From Myxococcales bacterium (GTDB lineage: Bacteria > Myxococcota_A > Polyangia > Polyangiales > Ga0077539): DNA of 64,000 bases. The notes beneath the pieces were generated by a model that did no database searches, was not told the origin of the DNA, and saw nothing but the letters and a program-made list of their open reading frames with translations. The translations under genes were made by a program, and so were the position numbers. This document shows positions 25,464 to 32,237 of this stretch, piece after piece. The stretch's first letter is position 1; each line of letters starts with the position of its first letter. The stretch lies in the NCBI GenBank assembly GCA_030652255.1, contig JAUSAZ010000194.1, positions 1 through 64,000 on the forward strand. The letters are read 5' to 3'.

Positions 25464-27188
25464 TCAGCGCGGCGACGCCACGACGCCCTCGTAGCCGCGC
25501 AGGGTGAGGGTCGTCCCGGCGTCCTCCAGGGTGCCCCGGAGCGTCGAGAACAGCGCGCGGCCGTGTGGTGCGACGAGCTCGATGCGCACGTCGCGCGGAG
25601 AGAAGTTGAAGTACACGTCCACCACCTCGGCCCGGTCGCCCTCGCCGTGCTGCCGGCGGAACGCGACCACCGACGAGGGGGTGTGCGCGAGGTCGAGCAG
25701 CGTGACCGAGCCCGCCTGGAGCGCGACGCTCCGGTTGCGCAGCGCCAGGAGCTGCCGGTAGCACGAGAGCATCGAGGTGGGGTCGTGCGTCTGCGCGGCG
25801 ACGTTGAGCTCCGCGCTCCCGGCGTGCGCGGCGAGCCATGGCGTGGCCGAGTGGTGCGAGAAGCCGGCGTGGGCCCCGGCCTCCCACTGCATCGGGAGCC
25901 GGCTCTCGTCGCGGTTGAGCAGGATGCCCGAGCGGCGCAGGCGGCGGGCGATCCAGTTGGGGACGAAGCGGAAGTGCGCGGCGACGGGGTCGAGCCCGTG
26001 CTCGGCGGGGATGTCGGCGTGGGGCATCCCGATCTCCTCGCCGTAATAGATGAAGGGCACGCCCCGCGCGGTGAGCTGGAGCAGCGCGAGGAGCTTCGCC
26101 TTGCCCGTGTGGTTGCCGAGGCGGTGCATGCTCCGCGGCCGGTCGTGGTTGCCGAAGACCCAGGTGGGGCAGAGCGGCTCCGGGAAGTCGCGCTCGAACT
26201 CCTCGATGAGCGCGCGCACCCCGGGGCCCGAGAAGGGCACCCGCATCGCCTTGAAGAGGAAGACCAGGTGCAGCCCGTCGGCGGCCTCGCCGCAGTAGCG
26301 GCGGAGGGTGCGCGGCGCGCCGAAGACCTCGCCGACGAGGAAGCGCGACGGCCCCGGGACAGCGTCGACGACGGCGCGGAGCTCGCGCGCGAACTCGAAG
26401 GTGTCGGCGTGGTCGAGGGTGTGCAGGGCCTGCTGGAAGAACCCGTCGGGGTTGTCCTCGGTGGGCACCGGGCGAAAGGAGCGTGGGTTGTCGGTGAAGG
26501 CCGCGTCCTTGAAGAGCGCGTTGAAGATGTCGAGGCGCAGGCCGTCGACCCCTTCGCCGAGCCAGTGGCGGACGACGTCGAGCATGGCCGCCTTCACCTC
26601 CGGGTTGCGGTAGTTGAGGTCGGGCTGGAACGACAGGAAGCTCGCCCAGTACCACTGCCCCGTCGCGCGGTCGTAGTGCCAGCCGCGGCGGCCGAGCATC
26701 GAGCGCCAGTTGTTGGGCGGCGCGCGCCCGCCGGGGGAGCGCCCGTCGCGCCAGATGTAGTAGTCGCGCTTCGGGCTGTCTCGCGACCGCCGCGACTCGA
26801 GGAACCACGGGTGCTCGTTGGAGGTGTGGTTGAGCACCATGTCGAAGACGATCTTCATCCCGCGGGCGTGCACCTCGTCGATGAGCGCGCGGCAGTCCTC
26901 GAGCGAGCCGTACTCCGCGGAGATGCCGAAGTGGTCGCGGATGTCGTAGCCGAAGTCGGCCTGCGGGCTGTCGAAGAAGGGCGAGAGCCAGAGGGTCTCC
27001 ACGCCGAGGTCGTGGAGGTAGTCGAGCTTCGAGATCACCCCGCGGAGGTCGCCGACCCCATCGGCGTTGCTGTCGGCGAAGGAGCGCGGATAGACCTGAT
27101 AGACCGTCGTGCGCTTCCACCAGGGCAGCTCGCAGGCGTGCCGGGCGCTCGCCGTGCGACGCGGTGTTCGTGGGGGTGTCGTCTCCAT
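25464..27188 (-). CDS. GH13 alpha-glucosidase / oligo-1,6-glucosidase-type enzyme
   Basis: A 574-residue cytoplasmic alpha-glucanase hydrolysing or transferring alpha-glucosyl units of small malto-, isomalto- or trehalose-type sugars. All GH13 regions are seen: YQVYPRSFADSNADGVGDL, region I DMVLNHTS (about 116-123), region II GLRLDIFNA with nucleophile Asp about 220, acid/base Glu about 288 in LVGEVFG, and FGNHDRPRS with His-Asp about 349-350. The QPDLNYRNPEV block is typical of the alpha-glucosidase/trehalose-6-phosphate hydrolase subgroup. ATG 27188 follows GAGGG. A 65-residue open frame on the same strand precedes it. Confidence 0.92.
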   Translation of the reverse strand: METTPPRTPRRTASARHACELPWWKRTTVYQVYPRSFADSNADGVGDLRGVISKLDYLHDLGVETLWLSPFFDSPQADFGYDIRDHFGISAEYGSLEDCRALIDEVHARGMKIVFDMVLNHTSNEHPWFLESRRSRDSPKRDYYIWRDGRSPGGRAPPNNWRSMLGRRGWHYDRATGQWYWASFLSFQPDLNYRNPEVKAAMLDVVRHWLGEGVDGLRLDIFNALFKDAAFTDNPRSFRPVPTEDNPDGFFQQALHTLDHADTFEFARELRAVVDAVPGPSRFLVGEVFGAPRTLRRYCGEAADGLHLVFLFKAMRVPFSGPGVRALIEEFERDFPEPLCPTWVFGNHDRPRSMHRLGNHTGKAKLLALLQLTARGVPFIYYGEEIGMPHADIPAEHGLDPVAAHFRFVPNWIARRLRRSGILLNRDESRLPMQWEAGAHAGFSHHSATPWLAAHAGSAELNVAAQTHDPTSMLSCYRQLLALRNRSVALQAGSVTLLDLAHTPSSVVAFRRQHGEGDRAEVVDVYFNFSPRDVRIELVAPHGRALFSTLRGTLEDAGTTLTLRGYEGVVASPR

Positions 27189-27202
27189 CCGGTAGCCCTC
27201 GC

Positions 27203-27400
27203 TCAGCGCCAGAGCTCGAGCCAGAAACGTGCGTCGACCGAGGGCCACCTCGGCAGCGGGACCGCGGCCCCGGCCGCCGGGCCCTCGACCCCGGCGACGT
27301 GGGCGGCGCCCTCGCGGCGATCATCCCGGAACTCCTGTGCAGTGTCGGGACCTGCCTGCGTCTCCGACCTCTTCGGGTTGATCTCCACGGTCGTCCTCAC
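27203..27400 (-). CDS. possible small protein upstream of the glucosidase
   Basis: A 65-codon frame from GTG 27400, with GGAGGG about 12 nt upstream, ends 14 nt before the glucosidase start on the same strand. The end, PRWPSVDARFWLELWR, is less random-looking than antisense shadows here, but the middle is Ala/Gly/Pro-rich and no family is recognised. If it is not real, 27189-27600 is a 412-bp divergent control region in which I see no clear promoter. Confidence 0.3.
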   Translation of the reverse strand: MRTTVEINPKRSETQAGPDTAQEFRDDRREGAAHVAGVEGPAAGAAVPLPRWPSVDARFWLELWR

Positions 27401-27600
27401 TCCCCCCAACTTCCCTCCGATGGAGACCGAGCATCGGGTGTGCCGCGGTGGATACGCGTGCTTTCCCAGGCGTGCGCGTCGAGGCGCGGTGTGCACCACG
27501 CACGCCGCCGCGCAGGGCGTTCGCACGAGGCCACGGCGTGCGCCGTCGGGGCACCACGCGCCGTGGCCGCGCTTGACGCGCGCGCGTCCGTCGGGCTCCC

Positions 27601-28932
27601 ATGCCGCCGGTGACCCCCGTGGCCCGTGAGCTCGCCGCGCCGGTGATGCCCCTGCTCGGTGGCCGCATCCGGGTCGACCGCTTCGTGGCCGAAGGGGGCT
27701 TCGGCCGGGTGTACCGGGGGCACCACGTCGCGCTCGACCGTCCGGTCGCCGTGAAGGTGCTGAAGGTCCCGCCGGAGTACGGGGCCGAGGCGAGGGCGCT
27801 GTTCTGCGAGCGCTTCGCGCAGGAGGCGCGGATCATCGCGCGGCTCGACCACCCGGCCATCGTCCGCGCGCTGGACTTCGGGGTCGTAGGGCTCTCCGAT
27901 GGCGAGACGGCGCCGTACATGGTCCTGGACTGGATCGACGGGGTGCCGCTGGCAGACCGGATGGCCGCGCGCAGGGCCGAGGGGCGCCCCTTCGATCGGG
28001 CGGAGGTGCTCGGCCTCCTCACCCCGGTGATGGAGGCGATCGCCACGGCGCACGCGCAGGGGATCGTCCACCGCGACATCACCCCCCGCAACCTCATGGT
28101 GGTCGAGACCGCGGCGGGGGCGTCGCTGCGCCTGCTCGACTTCGGCATCGCCAAGGTGATGGAGCCCGACGCCGCGGAGGCGCGGGACGACACGTTCACC
28201 CACACCGCCATGCTCGCGTTCTCGCCGCGCTGGGCCGCCCCCGAGCAGGCGTCGCGCGGCCGCACCGGCCCGTGGACCGACGTGCACGCCCTCGGTCTGC
28301 TCTGCACGGCGATGCTCACCGGCGAGCGCCCCTACCGCGGGCCGACGGAGACGCTCTTCACCGAGATCTTCTCCGCCGCGCGCCCCACGCCCGCCACCTT
28401 CGGGGTCGACGTGGGCGCCTGGGAGCCGGTGCTCGCCCGCGCCGTCGCGCTGCGCCCCGACGCGCGTCAGCCCGACGTCGCCGCGCTCCTGCGCGAGCTC
28501 ACCGCGGCGCTGCGCCCGCCCACACCCCCGGCGCGCGCGGCACTTCCCTCGACGGTGTACGCCCTCGGCGGCGCGCTGCTCGCCCTGCTGCTGGTGGCGC
28601 TCGGCTCGCTCGTCGGCGATCGCCAGCGTGGGTCTTCCTCCGTCGCCCCGCCGCCGCCGTCCACCTCCGTCGTCGCCGTGCTCGAGCCCGTCGAGCCCGC
28701 GGTGTCCCAGGTCGTCACGCCTGCGCCTGCGCCTGCACCTGCACCCGCACCCGCGCCCCCGCCCCGGGCCGCGAGCGATCGTCCCCCAGCGGTGCGCGCC
28801 GCCCGTCCGCTGCGGCGCGAGGGGGACGTGCCCGCCGGGCGGACGGAGCCGCGGCCGGTGACGGGGGTGCAGGAGGAGGTGCCCACCGCCCCGGCGCGCC
28901 CGCGCATCCAGCCCATGAGGGAGTACCCGTGA
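27601..28932 (+). CDS. Hanks-type Ser/Thr protein kinase, membrane-anchored
   Basis: A 443-residue transmembrane kinase. The catalytic domain (about residues 20-300) has the glycine loop GGFGRVYRG, VAVK with Lys about 52, HRDITPRN (157-164) and DFG (180-182). The usual catalytic-loop Lys (HRDLKPxN) is Thr here. Then come SPRWAAPEQ and TDVHALGLL. A single membrane span is at about 320-338, followed by a periplasmic, Pro/Ala-rich tail with PAPAPAPAP repeats and no recognisable sensor domain. The stop overlaps the next start by GTGA, so it is coupled to a TPR/PEGA protein and two lipoproteins, a plausible signalling group. Confidence 0.93.
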   Translation: MPPVTPVARELAAPVMPLLGGRIRVDRFVAEGGFGRVYRGHHVALDRPVAVKVLKVPPEYGAEARALFCERFAQEARIIARLDHPAIVRALDFGVVGLSDGETAPYMVLDWIDGVPLADRMAARRAEGRPFDRAEVLGLLTPVMEAIATAHAQGIVHRDITPRNLMVVETAAGASLRLLDFGIAKVMEPDAAEARDDTFTHTAMLAFSPRWAAPEQASRGRTGPWTDVHALGLLCTAMLTGERPYRGPTETLFTEIFSAARPTPATFGVDVGAWEPVLARAVALRPDARQPDVAALLRELTAALRPPTPPARAALPSTVYALGGALLALLLVALGSLVGDRQRGSSSVAPPPPSTSVVAVLEPVEPAVSQVVTPAPAPAPAPAPAPPPRAASDRPPAVRAARPLRREGDVPAGRTEPRPVTGVQEEVPTAPARPRIQPMREYP

Positions 28933-29831
28933 CGGGGCGCCGCGTGGCCCTGGTGATCGCGCTCTGCGTGGCGGGCGCACCCTCCGCGGCGCAGGCCCAG
29001 GAGGGCGACGCGCGGGCGCTGTTCCAGCGGGGGGTGCAGCTGCTCGAGGACGCGCGCTTCGCCGAGGCGGCGTCGTCGCTGGAGCGCTCGCTCGCGGTCC
29101 GCGAGGTGCCGCCGGTGCTCTACAACCTCGCGCTCGCCTACCGGGGAGTGGGCGCGTACCTCCGCGCCATCGAGACCTTCGAGCGCTTCCTCGCCGTGGC
29201 GGGGCCGCGCGAGCCGCTGCGCCGCGACGCGACGACCATCATCGGCGACCTGCGCGCCGCGATCGGCGGGGTGCGCCTCGTGGTGCGCGGGGCGCCCACG
29301 GAGGTTCGCGTCGACGAGCGGGTGATCGGCTCGGCGGACCTCGACACGACCCTGCGCCTCGACCCCGGTCGGCACGTGTTCGAGGCGCGGCGCGCCGGCC
29401 ACCGACCCACCCTGCGCGCGCTGACGCTGGCTCCGGGCGCCTCGGCGGAGGTGACCCTCGACGCCGCGGAGTCCCCGCTCCCCGCCACGCTGGAGGTCAC
29501 GGTCAACGTCGACGCGGCCACCGTGGTGGTCGACGGGCGCCCGCGCGGCCGCGAGCGCTTCGAGCTGGCGCCGGGCGTACACGTGCTGGAAGTGAGCGCC
29601 CCTGGACATGTGGGCGATCACCGCGAGCTCGACCTCGCGCCGGGCCGCGACGAGCACGTGGTGGTCACCCTCGCGAACCGGCCGAGCGTGCTCACGCGCT
29701 GGTGGTTCTGGACGGGCGCTGCGGTGGTGGTCACGGGCCTGGTGGTCGGGGGCGTGGTGCTCCTCTCGGGCACCGAGGACCCCGTGCCCGGCACCTGGGG
29801 CACGGCCTACGGCGCCGTGATGTCGTGGTGA
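28929..29831 (+). CDS. secreted TPR and PEGA domain protein with C-terminal membrane anchor
   Basis: A 300-residue protein starting at GTG 28929, with a signal peptide (about residues 1-23, ending AQAQ). TPR-like helices (about 24-95) include ALFQRGVQLLEDARFAEAA and PPVLYNLALAYRGVGAYLRA. Two PEGA-like beta domains follow (about 113-175 and 180-245), the second with VVVDGRPRGRERFELAPG. A hydrophobic segment (about 260-280) lies near the end. PEGA domains bind surface layers or partner proteins. The kinase-TPR/PEGA pairing is frequent in Myxococcota, and translational coupling makes joint function likely. Start and stop both overlap neighbours by four bases. Confidence 0.87.
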   Translation: MTGRRVALVIALCVAGAPSAAQAQEGDARALFQRGVQLLEDARFAEAASSLERSLAVREVPPVLYNLALAYRGVGAYLRAIETFERFLAVAGPREPLRRDATTIIGDLRAAIGGVRLVVRGAPTEVRVDERVIGSADLDTTLRLDPGRHVFEARRAGHRPTLRALTLAPGASAEVTLDAAESPLPATLEVTVNVDAATVVVDGRPRGRERFELAPGVHVLEVSAPGHVGDHRELDLAPGRDEHVVVTLANRPSVLTRWWFWTGAAVVVTGLVVGGVVLLSGTEDPVPGTWGTAYGAVMSW

Positions 29832-30301
29832 GGCGCGCGGTGCTCGCCGCGGCGCTCGCGCTGCGCTGCGTGACGCCCGCCACCGAGGTGATGCTGGTGA
29901 TCGACACGGACCTCACGGCCGGCGACGACGTCGACGCCGTGCGGGTCGTCGTGCGGCGGGAGGGCGCCGCGGGCGCGCCGTCCCACGACGTGGTGTACGA
30001 CCTCCGCTCGGGGCGCTTCGGCTTCCCGGGCACCATCGGGGTGGTCGCCCGCGACCCCGACGACCGCGTCCCGCTGGAGGTGACCGTCAGCGCGTCTCGC
30101 GGGGGCGTCGAGCGCCTGTCCGCGCGGGCGACCGGGACGCCGACCGCCGCGGCGATCGCGCGGCTCGATGTGTTCCTCGCGCGGCGCTGCCTCGACGCCG
30201 GCGCCTCCGCCTGCGGGCGCGGGACCACCTGCGGCCGCACCGGCTGCGAGCCCGTCGCCCGCGACCCGCTCCCTCCCTTCACTCCGCCCGCCACACCATG
30301 A
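29828..30301 (+). CDS. small exported protein, paralogue of the next gene
   Basis: A 157-residue protein from GTG 29828, coupled to the TPR/PEGA gene by GTGA. It starts MRRAVLAAALALRC, a short signal with a Cys at residue 14, though R at -1 makes a poor lipobox. Its body aligns by eye with the N-terminal 150 residues of the following protein: shared xATxxxLxxDxDxxAGD, YDL, FPGTIGVVxRDPDD and C-G-R-x-GCEPVARxPLP elements. The protein is one beta-rich domain ending with a Cys pair region. Tandem duplication is the likely origin; function unknown. Confidence 0.8.
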   Translation: MRRAVLAAALALRCVTPATEVMLVIDTDLTAGDDVDAVRVVVRREGAAGAPSHDVVYDLRSGRFGFPGTIGVVARDPDDRVPLEVTVSASRGGVERLSARATGTPTAAAIARLDVFLARRCLDAGASACGRGTTCGRTGCEPVARDPLPPFTPPATP

Positions 30302-31587
30302 AGCTCCGCCGCAACCTCATCGGCCTCGCCGCGCTCCTCGGGTGTCAGCACCCGGCCACGCAGCTGGTGCTGCGGGTGGACAGCGACATGCGCGCGGGGG
30401 ACGAGCTGCGCGCGGTGCAGGTCACGATGCGCCGCGCGGGCGCGGCGGGCTCGGTGTTCGACCGCACCTACGACCTCGGCGCGGGGGCGTACGAGCTCCC
30501 CGGAACCCTCGGCGTCGTGCCGGGCGACCCGGACGATCCGCGCCAGCTCGAGGTCGACGTGCGCGCGGTGCTGCGCGACGCGGAGGGCTTCAACACCCGC
30601 GCGATCGTGAGCTTCCAGCGGGGCGAGACCCTCCTGCTCGACCTCTTCCTCGCGTCGCGCTGCCGCGACCCCGCCAACCGGGCGGGCTGCGCTCCCGACG
30701 AGACCTGTGGCCCCGCGGGCTGCGAGCCCGTCGCCCGACCGACGCTCCCGGGATTCTCCCCGTCGACCCCGCGCGCCGATGGGGGCGACGCCGATGCGGT
30801 CGCTCCTTTCGACGCCGGAGAGCTCGACGCGAGCGCCGATGTGCCCGACGTCCCCGCTGCTCCCGACGTTCCCGACGCGCCCGATGCGCCCGATGCGCCC
30901 GATGCGCCCGACGCGTCCGACTCGGGGTGCGGCCCGGGCGCGGGGTGCTGCGAGGCCGGGGTGCCCTGCGGCGTCGGGAGCGTCTGCACCACGATGGCCG
31001 GAGGAGCGCCGCGCTGTGCTCCCTGCGGCGCCATCGGGCAGCCGTGCTGCGCAGGGGGCGCCTGCGCCGCCACCGGGAGCCCCTGCGCGCGGGCCTCCTG
31101 CGATGCCACGGGCCGCTGCGGATCCAGCGCGGTGTCCGATGGGACCTCCTGCGGCGCGGTGGGCTACGGCGCCTGGGACGCGTGCGCGTTCAGCAGCACC
31201 TGCGACCGCACCGGCACCCAGCGGCGCTCGGTGAGCACCCCGCGATGCAGGGCAGGCGCGTGCGCAGGCGTCAGCTCGACGGAGACCCAGGCGTGCTCGC
31301 GGAGCACCGATGGGGTCTCCTGCGGCGCGACCAGCTACGGGGCGTGGGGTGCGTGCGGCGGCTTCGCCAGCACCTGCGACACGGGCGGGACCCAGACCCG
31401 CGCGGTGACCTCGTACCGCTGCTCCGGGGGCGCGTGCGGGGGGAGCAGCAGCACCGGGTCGCAGGCCTGCTCGCGCACTACGACCAGCATGACCTGCTCA
31501 TGGAACCTCAATGGCCGCTCGTGCCCCGGCGTCTGTCAGGCGGGCTCGTGCAGCCCGACCTGCGGACGCCCGCTCTGTCCCTGCTGA
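30298..31587 (+). CDS. Cys-rich lipoprotein with TSP1-like repeats
   Basis: A 429-residue exported protein. The signal ends LAALLGC (Cys about residue 16), a good lipobox. Residues 17-155 form the domain shared with the preceding gene. A low-complexity linker (about 160-215) contains PDAPDAPDAPDAPDA, encoded by near-perfect 9-bp repeats. The C-terminal half carries about 40 cysteines, including two units of the form SYGAWxxCxxxASTC...GTQxRxV...C...C...SxTGSQACSR, resembling thrombospondin type 1 repeats. It is the last gene of the kinase operon and its 3' end overlaps the convergent gene by 52 bp. Confidence 0.83.
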   Translation: MKLRRNLIGLAALLGCQHPATQLVLRVDSDMRAGDELRAVQVTMRRAGAAGSVFDRTYDLGAGAYELPGTLGVVPGDPDDPRQLEVDVRAVLRDAEGFNTRAIVSFQRGETLLLDLFLASRCRDPANRAGCAPDETCGPAGCEPVARPTLPGFSPSTPRADGGDADAVAPFDAGELDASADVPDVPAAPDVPDAPDAPDAPDAPDASDSGCGPGAGCCEAGVPCGVGSVCTTMAGGAPRCAPCGAIGQPCCAGGACAATGSPCARASCDATGRCGSSAVSDGTSCGAVGYGAWDACAFSSTCDRTGTQRRSVSTPRCRAGACAGVSSTETQACSRSTDGVSCGATSYGAWGACGGFASTCDTGGTQTRAVTSYRCSGGACGGSSSTGSQACSRTTTSMTCSWNLNGRSCPGVCQAGSCSPTCGRPLCPC

Positions 31588-32237
31588 CCGTCGTCTCCGC
31601 CCGCCAACCCCGGCAGCGTCACCCAGCTGCCCGAGCGGCTCACCATCGGCTCGCCGTCGAAGAGCAGCGCCCAGAGCGGGTCGGCCCCGGGCAGCGCCGG
31701 GCCCTCGAGGAAGGCCGCGTCGAGCGTGGTGAATTTCATCGTCCGGAGCAGACCCTGCGAGGCCTTCACGAAGAGCTGGAGCCTCCGGTCGTCGACGCCC
31801 GCCACCCGCGACTCCTCCAGCCACGCCGCGTCGCCCTCCACGCTCGCGCGCAGCGTGAACTCCTGCACCGTCGCCGCCCGGTGCAGCGCCGAGAGGCCCA
31901 CCCGCAGCCCGCGCTCCTCGCAGGACTCCGGCCGCGGCACCGCGGCGCCCTCCCGCAGCTCCACCCACGACCCGTCGGCCATCGTCGCCACGATGTACAC
32001 CCAGGTCGCCGCGAGCTCGTCCGCCGCCGGCACCACCACCGCCCGGCACGGCAGCGCGCCCCGCAGCGCCTCGGCCAGCCTCTCCGGCGCGTCGGGCGCG
32101 AACACCGGCGCGGGTGGCCACCACCGGGGCGTGCCGCGCCTCCCGTCCCCGAAGGCCCGGAGCGCGACGCTCGTCGCGGCCTCGCGCTCACGCTCGCGCG
32201 TCTTCGTGATGCCGCAGCTCGCGCCGCAGGTGCCCAT
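31536..32237 (-). CDS. hypothetical protein coupled to the coiled-coil gene
   Basis: A 233-residue protein starting MGTCGASCGITKTR; the start codon shares one base with the 835-residue protein's stop (TGATG). There is no signal peptide. It is mixed alpha/beta with a WVYIVATMADGSWVELREG central strand set and a GSWVTLPGL end. The two N-terminal cysteines could bind metal or be lipid-modified if exported by another route, but no evidence supports that. The last 52 bp overlap the convergent kinase-operon lipoprotein. Family unknown. Confidence 0.75.
   Translation of the reverse strand: MGTCGASCGITKTREREREAATSVALRAFGDGRRGTPRWWPPAPVFAPDAPERLAEALRGALPCRAVVVPAADELAATWVYIVATMADGSWVELREGAAVPRPESCEERGLRVGLSALHRAATVQEFTLRASVEGDAAWLEESRVAGVDDRRLQLFVKASQGLLRTMKFTTLDAAFLEGPALPGADPLWALLFDGEPMVSRSGSWVTLPGLAGGDDGQQGQSGRPQVGLHEPA

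Noticed and set aside
30868..30915. Tandem GCGCCCGAT-type repeats that could look like a CRISPR or satellite
   Set aside because: They are 9-bp in-frame repeats encoding a Pro-Asp-Ala linker of the lipoprotein; no spacers are present.
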